The notes: generated by a model from the letters alone, not told the origin. Shown: positions 34,835 through 44,934, counted from the stretch's first letter. The stretch is DNA of 58,310 nt from Rhodospirillales bacterium (GCA_016872535.1 VGZQ01000006.1:1-58310); one strand, 5' to 3'. A program made the numbers and translations.

Positions 34835-35188
34835 ATGAGCCTGCCCAAAAGCCCTAAAGGCTGCCCCATGGACGCTATCCTGCGCCTGCTGATGGGTCCG
34901 TGGACCACGTATATCCTTTATGTCCTGCGCACCCGGGGGCCGACCCGCTTCGGCGAACTCAAGCGCCAAGTCGGCGGAGTCTCGGCCAAAATGCTGACCG
35001 AGCGGCTTCGGCTCCTCGAGGCGGCCGAAGTGGTGCGGCGCGAATATGTGCCGAGCATACCGCCGCAGGTGACATACAGTTTGGCGCCGCGGGGCAAGGA
35101 GCTTTCCGGCGTCATCGATCAATTGAATAAAATCGCGCAGCGTTGGGCGGCGGAAGATACGGCTCGCCCCAAACGGTCGGCGGCGTGA
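34835..35188 (+). CDS. HxlR-family transcriptional regulator
   Basis: A 117-residue winged-helix regulator. CPMDAILRLLMGPWTTYILYVL, RFGELKRQVGGVSAKMLTERL and the wing ending VTYSLAPRGKEL are the family pattern. Cys10 sits where YodB- and HypR-type members carry their redox- or quinone-sensing Cys. With doxX and a GST divergent to it, a thiol-stress or electrophile sensor is the likely role. The C-terminus is basic (RPKRSAA). Confidence 0.88.
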   Translation: MSLPKSPKGCPMDAILRLLMGPWTTYILYVLRTRGPTRFGELKRQVGGVSAKMLTERLRLLEAAEVVRREYVPSIPPQVTYSLAPRGKELSGVIDQLNKIAQRWAAEDTARPKRSAA

Positions 35189-35194
35189 CGGCGT

Positions 35195-36268
35195 TCAGCC
35201 GCCAGTCTGCTTCGGTAGCTGGAAGATTTGACCTGGAAAGATCAGGTCCGGATCGCGGATCTGCGACTTGTTGGCTTCATAGATGACCGTGTAGCTCGTC
35301 CCTTGGCCGTAGGTACGCCGCGCCAGCCGCCAAAGCGAATTGCCCGGCTGCACCACCACGGTCGAACCCGGCTCGAGCTGGGGGATGGCTTCGGCGCGGG
35401 CGAAGGGGATCTCGGCTCGCGCCGTCACTTTGTCGTCGGGTCCCGACTGGTCGGCGCGGAGCGTGTAGGTGCCGGGTTGAATCGCGGTGCGCGGCAGAAA
35501 CAGCCAGCGCCCATCGGCGCCGACTTCGGCGCTGCCGATGAAGCGGCCGTCAAGGTAGAGCCGGACCGTCGATTTGGGCGTGCCCCGGCCGCTGATGGAA
35601 ATGCCGCCTTTGTCGTCATAGTCGATCGCGTCGATGGCGAACGTCACGGCGGTTTCGAGCGCGGGCTTCTGCAAAACCTGAGCCGGGCCGCGGCCGTCGC
35701 GCGGCACGCGCAGCGCCAGCGCTTGGCCGCCGGCGGAGGGCCGGCCGGCGACGTCCTTGTCGCGCTCGGGAATCACCAGCGTGACGATGTGGTCCGAGAG
35801 CACCGGCGGCTGATCGGCGGCGCGCATTTCGAGCGACAACTCCCGATTGCCCGGCTCCAGCGGCTTCGCCGGGACGAACACCCATTCGCCGCGCGCGTCG
35901 GCTCGGACCTCGCCGATCGGCCGACCGTTTTCGAAAATAACTACGGTACTGCCCGGCAGCGCGCGGCCGGCGATGACCGCGTCGCCGTTCGGGTTGACCC
36001 GCACCACGTCGAACGAAGGCAGCCCTTCGGTCTTCGGGGCCGTCGCTGGTGACGGGGTCGGCGCGACGACGGCGGGCGCGGCCGTCGACGGGAGCGAGGC
36101 CTTGTCCTCCTTCCAGAGGAACAGATTGACCCCAATCGCCGTCAACACGGCGGCGGCTCCGATCGTGGCGATGACGATGGGTTGCTTCAAATCGTCGAGC
36201 TCCTGGGCGACGGGCTTTGGGTCTTCGCCCGCGAAGGGAAAGCCGTCGGCGGGGAAGGCGTTCATCAT
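35195..36268 (-). CDS. LysM-domain envelope protein
   Basis: A 357-residue protein with a cytoplasmic N-terminus, one membrane helix at about 30-50 (IVIATIGAAAVLTAIGVNLF) and a Pro/Ala-rich linker. Two Ig-like or bacterial adhesive repeats follow (GRALPGSTVVIFENGRPIGE near 100; GRGTPKSTVRLYLDGRFIGS near 225). It ends in a LysM domain (VVVQPGNSLWRLARRTYGQG near 305 to FPGQIFQLP), which binds peptidoglycan. It probably anchors or senses the cell wall. It converges on hxlR. Confidence 0.82.
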   Translation of the reverse strand: MMNAFPADGFPFAGEDPKPVAQELDDLKQPIVIATIGAAAVLTAIGVNLFLWKEDKASLPSTAAPAVVAPTPSPATAPKTEGLPSFDVVRVNPNGDAVIAGRALPGSTVVIFENGRPIGEVRADARGEWVFVPAKPLEPGNRELSLEMRAADQPPVLSDHIVTLVIPERDKDVAGRPSAGGQALALRVPRDGRGPAQVLQKPALETAVTFAIDAIDYDDKGGISISGRGTPKSTVRLYLDGRFIGSAEVGADGRWLFLPRTAIQPGTYTLRADQSGPDDKVTARAEIPFARAEAIPQLEPGSTVVVQPGNSLWRLARRTYGQGTSYTVIYEANKSQIRDPDLIFPGQIFQLPKQTGG

Positions 36269-36352
36269 ACACCGGACCTCGGGCCGAGCAAAGCCGGCGA
36301 CGCGACAAGATCGGCCTGATACAGTCGCGCATCCGATCCGGGAGAGAGAAGC

Positions 36353-36937
36353 GTGGCTAAAATCGACAGCGTATGCGTATTTTGCGGTTCCAAGTTCGGC
36401 AACGATCCGACTTGGGCTCGCGCCGCCGACCGGCTCGGCGTTCTACTCGCGGAGGCCGGCATTCGTCTCGTCTACGGCGGCGGCCGAATCGGCCTGATGG
36501 GCGTGGTCGCCCAGTCCGTTATGCGCGCGGGCGGGCGGGTCAGCGGCGTGATTCCCGATTTCATGATCAAGCTCGAGGTTGCCGACACCGGCATCACCGA
36601 CCTGGTGGTGGTCGATTCGATGCACGAGCGCAAGCGCCGCATGTTCGAGCTTGCGGATGGATTTGTCATTCTGCCGGGCGGGCTCGGCACCCTCGACGAA
36701 ACTTTCGAGATCGTCACCTGGAAGCAGCTGCGCCAGCACTCGAAGCCGATCGTCGTGCTCAACGTCAATGGTTACTGGTCGCCTTTCGCCGACTTGGTTC
36801 GGGCGATCGTCGCGGGTGGGTTCGCCCACCCCGCCGTCGCCGACCTGTTCACCCTGGTCGAAACGCCCGAGGCCGTCCTGCCCGCGCTCCGCGCCGCGCC
36901 GGCGGTGGACGAACGGGTCTTGACCAGCCACCTCTGA
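36353..36937 (+). CDS. LOG-family phosphoribohydrolase
   Basis: A 194-residue TIGR00730-type Rossmann-like protein. Nucleotide-binding and catalytic motifs are present: VCVFCGSKFGNDP, GGGRIGLMG near 41, and PGGLGTLDE at 108-116, with the reactive Arg and Glu in MHERKRRMFELAD before it. LOG proteins cleave ribose 5-phosphate from nucleoside monophosphates (cytokinin type in plants), and in bacteria are often misnamed lysine decarboxylases. GTG start at 36353 follows GGGAGAGAG. Confidence 0.88.
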   Translation: MAKIDSVCVFCGSKFGNDPTWARAADRLGVLLAEAGIRLVYGGGRIGLMGVVAQSVMRAGGRVSGVIPDFMIKLEVADTGITDLVVVDSMHERKRRMFELADGFVILPGGLGTLDETFEIVTWKQLRQHSKPIVVLNVNGYWSPFADLVRAIVAGGFAHPAVADLFTLVETPEAVLPALRAAPAVDERVLTSHL

Positions 36938-36981
36938 GTCCGATCTAAATTCCCGGCCGCTTCCGGCCGAAGGAGCATTCC

Positions 36982-38196
36982 ATGGCGAAAATCAAGGTCA
37001 AGAATCCGGTCGTCGAACTCGACGGCGACGAAATGACGCGCATCATCTGGGCGTTCATCAAGGAAAAATTGATTCTCCCTTATCTCGACGTGGACCTGAA
37101 GTACTACGACCTCGGCATCGAATACCGCGACAAGACCGAGGACAAGGTCACGGTCGAAGCCGCCGAGGCGATCAAAAAGTACCGCGTTGGCGTCAAGTGC
37201 GCGACCATCACCCCCGACGAAGCCCGGGTCAAGGAATTCAACCTCAAGAAAATGTGGAAGTCACCCAACGGGACCATCCGCAACATTGTCGGCGGCACTA
37301 TCTTCCGTCAGCCGATCGTGTGCAAGAACGTGCCGCGTCTGGTGCCGGGCTGGACCCAGCCGATCGTCATCGGCCGTCACGCCTTCGGCGACCAGTACCG
37401 TGCGACCGACTTCGTCGTGCCGGGCAAGGGCAAGCTCACCATCCGTTTCGAGCCGGCGGGGGGCGGTCCGGCGATCGAACACGAGGTGTTCAACTTTCCC
37501 GATGGCGGCGTCGCACTTGCCATGTACAACCTTGACGATTCGATCCGCGGCTTCGCGCGGAGCTGTATGAACTACGCGCTTTCGCTCGGCTGGCCGCTTT
37601 ATCTTTCGACCAAGAACACGATTTTGAAAGCCTACGACGGGCGCTTTAAGGACCTGTTCCAAGAGGTGTTCGATAAGGAATTCGCCGCCCAGTTCAAGGC
37701 CAAGAACATCGTCTACGAGCACCGCCTGATCGACGACATGGTGGCGAGCGCGCTCAAGTGGTCGGGCGCGTTCGTGTGGGCGTGCAAGAACTACGACGGC
37801 GACGTCCAGTCGGACACGGTGGCACAAGGCTTCGGCTCGCTCGGCCTGATGACCTCGGTGCTGATGACCCCCGATGGCCAGACGGTGGAAGCCGAAGCCG
37901 CGCACGGCACCGTGACCCGCCACTACCGCGAGCACCAGAAAGGGCGCGAGACCTCGACCAACCCGATCGCCTCGATTTTCGCCTGGACGCGCGGCCTTGC
38001 CTATCGCGGCCAGTTCGACGGCACGCCCGACGTCACCCGTTTCGCCGAGACGTTGGAAAAGGTCTGCGTCGCGACGGTCGAGTCGGGCGTGATGACCAAG
38101 GACCTTGCCATCCTGATCGGACCGGACCAGCCCTGGCTCACCACCCGCCAGTTCCTGGACGCGATCGACCAGAACCTGAAAAAGGCCATGGGCTGA
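36982..38196 (+). CDS. icd: NADP-dependent isocitrate dehydrogenase
   Basis: A 404-residue TCA-cycle enzyme of the eukaryote-like homodimeric class common in alphaproteobacteria. Substrate and metal residues occur in [17 protein letters not shown] near 94-110; [20 protein letters not shown] near 273 includes metal Asp residues; and [15 protein letters not shown] near 308 is the NADP-binding His-Arg region. AAGGAG precedes the ATG. It is 45 bp after the LOG gene and ends before an rpmB promoter. Confidence 0.95.
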   Translation: MAKIKVKNPVVELDGDEMTRIIWAFIKEKLILPYLDVDLKYYDLGIEYRDKTEDKVTVEAAEAIKKYRVGVKCATITPDEARVKEFNLKKMWKSPNGTIRNIVGGTIFRQPIVCKNVPRLVPGWTQPIVIGRHAFGDQYRATDFVVPGKGKLTIRFEPAGGGPAIEHEVFNFPDGGVALAMYNLDDSIRGFARSCMNYALSLGWPLYLSTKNTILKAYDGRFKDLFQEVFDKEFAAQFKAKNIVYEHRLIDDMVASALKWSGAFVWACKNYDGDVQSDTVAQGFGSLGLMTSVLMTPDGQTVEAEAAHGTVTRHYREHQKGRETSTNPIASIFAWTRGLAYRGQFDGTPDVTRFAETLEKVCVATVESGVMTKDLAILIGPDQPWLTTRQFLDAIDQNLKKAMG

Positions 38197-38252
38197 GTCG
38201 AAAATGGAAGCGATTTCAGAGATTTCCAGGTTAGGCCGAGCTCGGGCTCGGC

Positions 38253-38281
38253 TTGACGAGGCACGTCCCATCCCCTAAAAA
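38253..38281 (+). promoter_or_regulatory. Promoter of rpmB
   Basis: TTGACG (38253-38258), 17 bp, TAAAAA (38276-38281), 43 bp before the rpmB start. A short GCCGAG/CTCGGC stem immediately upstream could end icd transcription weakly but has no T tract. Confidence 0.55.
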
Positions 38282-38323
38282 GCGGCCTCCCGTTCGTATC
38301 CCCGACCCTCTGGAGTTTTCGCC

Positions 38324-38632
38324 ATGACCCGCCGTTGTTCCATGACCGGCAAGCGCGCCCAAGTCGGCCACAACGTCAGCCACGCCAACAACCGCACCAA
38401 GCGCCGGTTCCGGCCCAACCTGCAGACGGTATCGCTGTTGAGCGACGTCCTCGGCCAGACGGTGCGGGTGCGGCTCTCGGTCAGCGGCCTGCGCACGGTC
38501 GAGAAGCGGGGCGGGTTGGATGCTTATCTGCTCGGCGCCCGCGCGGAAACTTTGGATGCCGACGGCCTCCGACTCAAGCGCCGGGTCAAGAAAGCCCTCG
38601 CGCGCAAGGTGCCGGCGCAGCCAGCGGCCTGA
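38324..38632 (+). CDS. rpmB: 50S ribosomal protein L28
   Basis: A 102-residue basic ribosomal protein. MTRRCSMTGKRAQVGHNVSH and TKRRFRPNLQ match the L28 N-terminus, and VSGLRTVEKRGGLDAYL the core. Length fits the alphaproteobacterial form. It has its own promoter and a clear terminator, so it is a single-gene unit. Confidence 0.96.
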   Translation: MTRRCSMTGKRAQVGHNVSHANNRTKRRFRPNLQTVSLLSDVLGQTVRVRLSVSGLRTVEKRGGLDAYLLGARAETLDADGLRLKRRVKKALARKVPAQPAA

Positions 38633-38661
38633 CTCGGCGTCAACCGATCCATGTGATCGAG

Positions 38662-38686
38662 GCCGGTTCGGAAGAGCCGGCTTTTT
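38662..38686 (+). terminator. Intrinsic terminator of rpmB
   Basis: Stem GCCGGTTC / GAGCCGGC (one G-T pair) closing a GGAA tetraloop, then five T bases, starting 29 bp after the stop. It touches the stop of the convergent gene. Confidence 0.85.
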
Positions 38687-39651
38687 CATTCAATCAATTC
38701 GAACATCAGCAAAAGCGTGCGCTGGGCGATGTTGAAGTTGTCGTCGGAGATCAGATAGATCAGCGTCTTGCCGCTCGCCGCGTCGCGGCGCGCGGAAATT
38801 CCTTCCATGTTGTCGACCGTCAGCGGCGGGCGCAGTTCGGCGAGCAACTCGCCCATTAGTTCAGCACCAGGTGCGATCGCGTCCTTGGCGATGCGGCGCA
38901 CGCGCGCGGCGACGCCGATTCGCATGGTGTAGCGTCGCTCCAGCGCCAACACGTCGCCCGAAGGTAGCTTAGCGAGATCAGTGACCACGAAGCCGTCGCT
39001 CAGGGCATAAGTGAGCGGCGACCAACCGGTTTCGTCGCTGACCCAGCCGACGGCCCGATCCCCCCATTTCAATTCCTCGGCGACGGCGAACAGCCGTCCG
39101 TCATCGAGAAACGTCAGGCCTTCGATACCGCCGTTGGCGGGCGCTGCCGTCAGTTCCTCCGGCGCCGGAATCCGCTCGGGCACCAGTTGGCCGGGCAGAT
39201 AACGGAGCAGGCGATGGTCGCGCTCGAAGGCGACGATGATTTCTCCCGCAGGTCCGACCGCCAAGGCTTCGGCGTCGCGCTCGGTGTTGGAGCGGAGGGA
39301 GTGCCCGTCCTCGCCCGCGAGCGAGCCGAGATCGGCATCCGCGATGCCCGCAAGATCGTCGTCGGGGTCGTAGACGATTTCCGCACTAAGCCGAAGGCCG
39401 CGGTCGGAAACCGCGATCAAGCGTGAACCGTCGACGGCGACGGCAAGGCCGGAAAAGCCGCCGAAGCGGGAATCGGGCGATTTAAGCACTACACCGCCCC
39501 GGTAACGAAGCTTACCTGTCGTCGCTTGCGCCGGGTCCTGCTCGTTCAGGGACACCGGCTCGGCGTGCACCTCGATCGCCACCGCCCAGGCCGGCACGGC
39601 GGCGAGGAGGGCGTCGGCGACCAGGAACGAATAAACGAAGGCGCGAAGCAT
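38686..39651 (-). CDS. Exported esterase-like phytase-family protein
   Basis: A 321-residue protein with a signal peptide (FVYSFLVADALLAAVPAWAVA). The mature part has the beta-propeller pattern of the esterase-like phytase family: FGGFSGLAVAVDGSRLIAVSDRG near 62, RDAEALAVGPAGEIIVAFER near 123, NGGIEGLTFLDDGRLFAVAE near 175, and VDNMEGISARRDAASGKTLIYLISDDNF near the end. Probably periplasmic or secreted. It is the last gene of the minus-strand run from the J-domain gene through cobS, cobT and the DUF1272 gene. Confidence 0.8.
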   Translation of the reverse strand: MLRAFVYSFLVADALLAAVPAWAVAIEVHAEPVSLNEQDPAQATTGKLRYRGGVVLKSPDSRFGGFSGLAVAVDGSRLIAVSDRGLRLSAEIVYDPDDDLAGIADADLGSLAGEDGHSLRSNTERDAEALAVGPAGEIIVAFERDHRLLRYLPGQLVPERIPAPEELTAAPANGGIEGLTFLDDGRLFAVAEELKWGDRAVGWVSDETGWSPLTYALSDGFVVTDLAKLPSGDVLALERRYTMRIGVAARVRRIAKDAIAPGAELMGELLAELRPPLTVDNMEGISARRDAASGKTLIYLISDDNFNIAQRTLLLMFELIE

Positions 39652-39716
39652 GGCACGGGATTATCCTCGGATGGACGAGTCGCGCCGACGCAACTCTTGT
39701 GCGGCAAAAAAGAGAA

Positions 39717-39965
39717 CTAAGCCGCCGATGCACATCCCGCAGGCTTGAAAACGCGCTTGGTCGAGGGCGGATGTTTGGCCAATCGCTCGGCCGGCCGTAT
39801 CGGGCGGCTCACGAGCCCGCCACCGCAGTTAGGGCAGCGTCCGCCGAGCTTCGTTTCGGCGCACGTCCGGCAGAACGTGCATTCGTAGGAGCAGATGAGC
39901 GCCTCGGTCGAGTCAGGCGGTAGATCCTTGTCGCAACACTCGCAATTGGGCCTCAATTCAAGCAT
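39717..39965 (-). CDS. DUF1272 zinc-ribbon-like small protein
   Basis: An 82-residue protein with four Cys pairs in the first 50 residues: CECC, CSYECTFCRTC and CPNCGGG. These should bind two zinc ions. The opening MLELRPNCECCDKDLPP is characteristic of DUF1272. The C-terminal part is basic. It lies 20 bp after cobT and is probably cotranscribed with it; function unknown. Confidence 0.85.
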   Translation of the reverse strand: MLELRPNCECCDKDLPPDSTEALICSYECTFCRTCAETKLGGRCPNCGGGLVSRPIRPAERLAKHPPSTKRVFKPAGCASAA

Positions 39966-39984
39966 GGCGATCTCCCTTGCTTTC

Positions 39985-41865
39985 TCAATGGGTCGTCATT
40001 CGGGCGCGCGGCCCACTTGTCTTGGTGCCGGCGCGGCGCAGGTCGGAGGCCGTTTCCTCATCGAACAGATCGGCGAGCGCCTGCATCATGGTGCCGCCCA
40101 GTTCCTCGGCATCCAGCAGGGTCACCGCGCGGCGATAATAGCGCGTCACGTCGTGGCCGATGCCGATGGCAATCAACTCGACCGACGAGCGAGTTTCGAT
40201 CCAATGGATGACTTCGCGCAGATGCCGCTCCAGGTAATTGCCGGGATTGGCCGAAAGGGTCGCGTCGTCGACCGGCGCACCGTCGGAGATCACCATCAGG
40301 ATCCGCCGCTGCTCCGATCGCGCCATCAGGCGGGAATGGGCCCACAGCAGCGCCTCGCCGTCGATGTTCTCCTTGAGCAGGCCTTCGCGCAGCATCAGCC
40401 CGAGTTGCGGGCGCGCCCGACGCCAGGGCGCATCGGCCGACTTATAGACGATGTGACGGAGATCGTTGAGGCGGCCGGGGTTCTTCGGCTTGCCGCGCGC
40501 GACCCAGCTTTCGCGCGACTGGCCGCCCTTCCAGGCGCGCGTGGTGAAACCGAGAATCTCGACTTTGACGCCGCAACGCTCCAACGTTCGCGCGAGGATG
40601 TCGGCGCTAATGGCGGCGATCGTGATCGGCCGGCCGCGCATCGAGCCCGAATTGTCGATCAGGAGCGAAACCACGGTGTCGCGAAAATCGGTGTCACGCT
40701 CGCGCTTGAAACTCAAGGGGTGCACCGGATCGATCACCACGCGCGCGAGTCGCCCGGAATCGAGCAACCCTTCCTCCAAGTCGAATTCCCAGCTGCGGGT
40801 CTGCTTCGCCATCAGGCGACGTTGCAGGCGGTTGGCGAGCTTGGCGACAATGCCCTGAAGGTGCGAAAGCTGCTGGTCGAGCTGATGGCGGAGCCTGGCC
40901 AGTTCGCCCGGATCGCACAAGCTCACCGCATCGACCACTTCGTCGTGGGCGGTGGTGAAGGCTTTGTAGGCCGACGCTTGCGGCGCGTTCGAGGGCCAGC
41001 GCGTCTCGCGCGAGGACGGTCCCGCTGGCTCCTCGTCGCCCTGGCCGGGCAGCGCGTCCTCTTCCAGCCCGCTGGCGGCGGCCTCGGTGGCGGCCTCGCT
41101 TTCGCTTTCGCCGGTGTCGCTGGCCATCGAGCCCTCGGATTCGCGGGATTCGCTCGTGGAGTCGGGTTCGGATTCACCTTCGCTGGTCTCGGCTTGGTCG
41201 TCGTTGTCTTCGTCTTCGTCGGCCCCGGAATCCTGGTCCTTGAGCAGTTTGAGAGCGCGCAACAGGTCGAGGGCGGCGGCGGCAAACGCGCCCTGATCGC
41301 CGGCCGTGCGCGCGAGTCGCGTCATTTCCGCTCCGGCGCGGGATTCGAGCCAGCCGCGCCATTCCTCGGCCATGGCGCGGGCGATCTCCGGCAGCGGCTG
41401 GCCGCTCAGGCGCTCGCGCGCGATCAGTGCGACGGCGTCGGCAAGCATGGTTTCGTGGCGCTCGGTCACGCCGCCGTAGCCGCGTGCGCGGCAGCGTTCT
41501 TCGAAATGACGGGCGAGGTTGCGGCGTATGCCGGAAAAGTCGCGCCCGCCCACCACCTCGCAGCGGACCTGCTCGACCGCGTCGAACACGTCGCGAGCAT
41601 CGCGGTTCTGGGGCTGGCGGCGGCGATGCAGGGTGTCGTCGTGGTAGCGGACGCGGACCGCGAGCGAATCCGCCACACCGCGCATCCGCTCGAACGCCGC
41701 CTCATCCACGCGGCCCTGCGGCGCCGGCAGGCGCGCGCCGTCGGCGGCGACTCCGGCCGCTCCCTGGACGTAGGTAACGGTCAGGTCCTTGCGGTCGGCC
41801 ACCGCCTTGAATGCGGCCGCCGTCACCCGCTTCGCCAGATCGCCCGGATCTTCGGCGCCGGCCAT
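39985..41865 (-). CDS. cobT: Cobaltochelatase subunit CobT
   Basis: A 626-residue subunit of the ATP-dependent chelatase that inserts cobalt into hydrogenobyrinate diamide in aerobic cobalamin synthesis. The N-terminal half is followed by a long acidic linker (about residues 205-290; Asp, Glu, Ser-rich), then a von Willebrand A domain with the MIDAS motif [10 protein letters not shown] near 410. CobT pairs with the AAA+ subunit CobS; the catalytic CobN is not in the window. It starts 7 bp after cobS. Confidence 0.95.
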   Translation of the reverse strand: MAGAEDPGDLAKRVTAAAFKAVADRKDLTVTYVQGAAGVAADGARLPAPQGRVDEAAFERMRGVADSLAVRVRYHDDTLHRRRQPQNRDARDVFDAVEQVRCEVVGGRDFSGIRRNLARHFEERCRARGYGGVTERHETMLADAVALIARERLSGQPLPEIARAMAEEWRGWLESRAGAEMTRLARTAGDQGAFAAAALDLLRALKLLKDQDSGADEDEDNDDQAETSEGESEPDSTSESRESEGSMASDTGESESEAATEAAASGLEEDALPGQGDEEPAGPSSRETRWPSNAPQASAYKAFTTAHDEVVDAVSLCDPGELARLRHQLDQQLSHLQGIVAKLANRLQRRLMAKQTRSWEFDLEEGLLDSGRLARVVIDPVHPLSFKRERDTDFRDTVVSLLIDNSGSMRGRPITIAAISADILARTLERCGVKVEILGFTTRAWKGGQSRESWVARGKPKNPGRLNDLRHIVYKSADAPWRRARPQLGLMLREGLLKENIDGEALLWAHSRLMARSEQRRILMVISDGAPVDDATLSANPGNYLERHLREVIHWIETRSSVELIAIGIGHDVTRYYRRAVTLLDAEELGGTMMQALADLFDEETASDLRRAGTKTSGPRARMTTH

Positions 41866-41872
41866 CGGAGGA

Positions 41873-42880
41873 TCAGGCCGGGCCTACGCGCTTGGCGGCG
41901 GATTCCGGAAGTTCCTCGCCGAAGCAGCGCTGGTAATACTCGGCCACCACCGGGCGTTCGAGTTCGTCGCATTTGTTGAGGAACGTGACCCGAAAGGCGT
42001 AAGCCCGATCTTTGAAGATAAGCGCGTTCTCGGCCCAGGTGATGACCGTGCGCGGCGACATGACGGTCGAGATATCGCCGCCCATGAACCCGGCGCGGGT
42101 GAGATCAGCGAGCTGGACCATGCGCGAGATTTCCTCGCGGCCCTCCTTGGTCTTGGCGTAAGAGGGTGCCTTGGCGAGCACGATCTCCACCTCCGCGTCG
42201 TGCGGCAGGTAGTTGAGAGTGGCGACAATGTTCCAGCGATCCATCTGCCCTTGGTTGATCTGCTGGGTGCCGTGATAGAGGCCGGTGGTGTCGCCGAGCC
42301 CGATGGTGTTGGTGGTGCTGAAGAGCCGGAAGTACGGGTGCGGGCGAATCACCTTATTCTGATCAAGCAACGTCAGTTTGCCCTCGACTTCGAGCACGCG
42401 CTGAATCACGAACATGACGTCGGGGCGGCCGGCATCGTATTCGTCGAACACCAACGCGGTTGGGTTGCTGAGCGCCCAAGGCAGGATGCCCTCGCGGAAC
42501 TCGGTTACCTGCTGGCCGTCGCGCAGCACGATGGCGTCCTTGCCGATTAGGTCGATGCGGCTGATATGGCTGTCGAGGTTGACGCGCACGCACGGCCAGT
42601 TGAGGCGTGCCGCCACCTGCTCGATGTGGGTCGATTTGCCGGTGCCATGGTAGCCCTGGATCATGACACGCCGGTTGAAGGCAAACCCGGCGAGAATCGC
42701 CATGGTCGTATCGCGATCGAACCGATAGGCCTCGTCGAGATCGGGCACATGATCCTCGCGCGTGGAAAAGGCCGGCACTTCCATGTCGGTGTCGATACCG
42801 AACACTTGGCGCACCGACAACTTGATATCGGGCGCTTGCAGGCTGCGGGCGGGCGCGGAGTCGGCGGCGGGCGTGGGCAT
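41873..42880 (-). CDS. cobS: Cobaltochelatase AAA+ subunit CobS
   Basis: A 335-residue MoxR-type AAA+ ATPase. Walker A GYHGTGKS at 76-83, Walker [13 protein letters not shown] near 143, and [20 protein letters not shown] are the family features. It forms the ring that powers CobNST. The upstream gene on the same strand encodes a J-domain protein, a common neighbour in alphaproteobacteria. Confidence 0.95.
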   Translation of the reverse strand: MPTPAADSAPARSLQAPDIKLSVRQVFGIDTDMEVPAFSTREDHVPDLDEAYRFDRDTTMAILAGFAFNRRVMIQGYHGTGKSTHIEQVAARLNWPCVRVNLDSHISRIDLIGKDAIVLRDGQQVTEFREGILPWALSNPTALVFDEYDAGRPDVMFVIQRVLEVEGKLTLLDQNKVIRPHPYFRLFSTTNTIGLGDTTGLYHGTQQINQGQMDRWNIVATLNYLPHDAEVEIVLAKAPSYAKTKEGREEISRMVQLADLTRAGFMGGDISTVMSPRTVITWAENALIFKDRAYAFRVTFLNKCDELERPVVAEYYQRCFGEELPESAAKRVGPA

Positions 42881-42938
42881 GAGTGCTTTTCCGGTTGGGG
42901 TTGCGGGCGACAGGCGGCGAAACTTGGGCGTCAGGCGG

Positions 42939-43538
42939 TCAGACCGTCAGACCGTCCATCAGGACCTTATAGGCGTGGTTGATCTCGCGGATCCTGTCGG
43001 CTGACGCCTCATCATTGCGGGCGACGTCGGGGTGATGGCGCTTGGCCAGTTCCTTGTAGCGGGTCTTGAGCGCGCTTTTCGTCAACGGAGGCTTCAGACC
43101 CAGCACGGCCATCGCCTTATCGGTTTCGGTTTCGACCCCGCCGCGGCGGCGGTAGGGCGGCGCGGCATCGGCTTCGGCGAATTCGGGGCCGAATGCATGC
43201 ATACGGATCGCTTCGCGCAGCATGTCCTCGCTCGGCCCGTTGCCGGTACCCCAGCGCCAAGACGGGCGTTGCCAAACCGTGTCGTGGCGCAGATCGGCCT
43301 CGACCTCCGCCTCGCTCATGCCGGCATAGTAGTTCCAGGACATGTTGTAGGCCTTGACGTGGTCAAGGCAGAACCAGTGGTAAACGGCGAGGTTTTCGCG
43401 GGACTTGGGCGCGCGGAATTTGCCCTCTTCGGAGCAGCCCGGCCAGGAACAAGGGCGCGCGTGGCCAGCGTTCCGTGCGGGGTGCAGCGCGCGGCCCTTG
43501 GCATCCGTTTTCCCTCGGGTTTGCTTCGACTGGAGCAT
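42939..43538 (-). CDS. J-domain protein next to cobS
   Basis: A 199-residue protein with a C-terminal J domain: [20 protein letters not shown], the HPD tripeptide in [11 protein letters not shown], and INHAYKVL at the end. The middle part has Cys/His residues ([33 protein letters not shown]) that may bind zinc. J domains stimulate Hsp70. ATG 43538 is chosen; earlier in-frame codons would overlap the bolA promoter gap. It is divergent from bolA. Confidence 0.88.
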   Translation of the reverse strand: MLQSKQTRGKTDAKGRALHPARNAGHARPCSWPGCSEEGKFRAPKSRENLAVYHWFCLDHVKAYNMSWNYYAGMSEAEVEADLRHDTVWQRPSWRWGTGNGPSEDMLREAIRMHAFGPEFAEADAAPPYRRRGGVETETDKAMAVLGLKPPLTKSALKTRYKELAKRHHPDVARNDEASADRIREINHAYKVLMDGLTV

Positions 43539-43642
43539 CGGGTAAATATGGCTCCCGGGCCCCCGCGAGGCAAGCGCCGAAGGCGCACGCGCGGCCCCGG
43601 CGGAAATCGGCGCCATCTTCACATGATTTCCGAGGAGCAAAA

Positions 43643-43915
43643 ATGCGGGTTCGCGACGCGATCGAACGTAATTTGCGGGAATCACTTGATCCGGTGCGTC
43701 TGGAGATCGAGGACGAATCGCATCGCCATGCCGGGCACGCCGGCGCGCGACCCGAGGGCGAGACCCATTTCCGCCTGACGGTGGTTGCCGATGCCTTCGC
43801 CGGCAAATCCCGCGTCGAGCGCCAGCGTATGGTCTACGCGGCGCTCAAGGAGCTTATGGCAACCCGCATCCACGCGCTCTCGCTTGCCACGCTGACGCCG
43901 GCCGAAGACCGGTAA
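43643..43915 (+). CDS. bolA: BolA-family protein
   Basis: A 90-residue protein with the class II KH-like BolA fold: ESLDPVRLEIEDESHRHAGH, then THFRLTVVADAFAGKSRVERQRM, ending VYAALKELMATRIHALSLAT. The conserved His of SHRHAGH and the RVxRHR-like RVERQR helix are present. BolA partners with monothiol glutaredoxins in iron-sulfur handling. The ATG at 43643 follows GAGGAG. Confidence 0.93.
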   Translation: MRVRDAIERNLRESLDPVRLEIEDESHRHAGHAGARPEGETHFRLTVVADAFAGKSRVERQRMVYAALKELMATRIHALSLATLTPAEDR

Positions 43916-43919
43916 GGAA

Positions 43920-44474
43920 TCAGTCACCGGTGTAGAACGCCGGCCAGCGCCGTTTGACCACCGGACTCGAGGTCGCGAAAGCCTGGCAAGTTTCGAGAAG
44001 CGGCGGGCGGGTTTTCCCGTCGGTTCCGGCGTGGCTCAGTTTTTCGCGCGCGGCGTTGACAGTATGGATTGTTGCCGTCAGCAGCGGCCCTACCAGCAGG
44101 TCGGTCAGATGGGTACAGCCTTTGACTCCCCCAACGCGCTCGCGCACTGCTTCGCGCCAGCCGCGCCCCATGCGCAGGCCCTTGAGCGACGCATAGGCGG
44201 ATGCGGCAGCGGGGCATACGGCGAAGGGCGTGAGATCGCTCACCGTTTCGATATCCATCATGGTTAGCGAGTCATCGACCGTGAGGCGTATGAACATGCC
44301 GTGCAGCGGCTCGCCCGCGCTGATGACGCCACGGTCGATGTTGTCGAACGCATACGTCTTGGTGTCGGTCAAACCTGCTTCGATGTCCCACAAACCGTCG
44401 TCGCGCTTGTAGCCGCGGCAGACGATCTCGCGCGTGTGCAGGTGCTGGCGGCGAACCGGTTTCGAGAGCGGCAT
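43920..44474 (-). CDS. DUF2889 protein
   Basis: A 184-residue protein; MPLSKPVRRQHLHTREIVC, GYKRDDGLWDIEAGLTDTK, VCPAAASAYASLKGLRMGRGW and GCTHLTDLLVGP are typical of the DUF2889 family, which often accompanies short-chain acid or aromatic catabolism genes. No membrane segment or signal peptide is seen. ATG 44474 is the natural start. It converges on bolA and lies 13 bp after the CBS gene, probably on one transcript. Biochemical role unknown. Confidence 0.8.
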   Translation of the reverse strand: MPLSKPVRRQHLHTREIVCRGYKRDDGLWDIEAGLTDTKTYAFDNIDRGVISAGEPLHGMFIRLTVDDSLTMMDIETVSDLTPFAVCPAAASAYASLKGLRMGRGWREAVRERVGGVKGCTHLTDLLVGPLLTATIHTVNAAREKLSHAGTDGKTRPPLLETCQAFATSSPVVKRRWPAFYTGD

Positions 44475-44487
44475 AAGACTGGTACGC

Positions 44488-44934
44488 TTACGCCCCGTAG
44501 CGGTCGCCGAAGACAAAAGCCTCGGTTTCGCGGATGTCTTCCTCGAGCCCCGCCTTAGCCGCGGCGTAAAGGTCGCGGATCGAGACCATTGCCACACAAC
44601 GGCCGTCCTCGACCACGGGCAGGTGGCGATAGTTGCGCGAAGTCATCAGTTCGAGGGCGTCCATCGCTCCGTCATCGGGTGCCAGAGTGTCGGGATTGGC
44701 GGTCATGATCGCGCCGCACGTGGTCTTGACCGGATCGAGCCCCTTGGCCAGCACTCGCTGGACCAAGTCGCGTTCGGTCAGAATGCCGATCAGTTTGCCG
44801 ATATCGTTCACCACGATCATGGCGGCGACATGGATTTCGGTCATCAGCTTGGCGCACTCGAGGATCGACGTGCTCTCCTTGACCGTACGGATATTCCGGC
44901 GCGGGACCACATCGGGAATGATCTTGAGCTGCAT
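44488..44934 (-). CDS. CBS-domain pair protein
   Basis: A 148-residue protein consisting of two CBS repeats (about residues 12-65 and 78-130), with VAAMIVVNDIGKLIGILTERD and YRHLPVVEDGRCVAMVSIRD. Such stand-alone pairs bind adenine nucleotides and act as energy sensors. The first GILTERDLVQRV and second SIRDLY ends fit the nucleotide site. The partner enzyme is not evident. Confidence 0.88.
   Translation of the reverse strand: MQLKIIPDVVPRRNIRTVKESTSILECAKLMTEIHVAAMIVVNDIGKLIGILTERDLVQRVLAKGLDPVKTTCGAIMTANPDTLAPDDGAMDALELMTSRNYRHLPVVEDGRCVAMVSIRDLYAAAKAGLEEDIRETEAFVFGDRYGA

Noticed and set aside
39895-41979. 694-codon open frame on the plus strand
   Set aside because: Antisense to cobT and the DUF1272 gene; its sequence is arginine, glycine and histidine rich with no recognisable domain.
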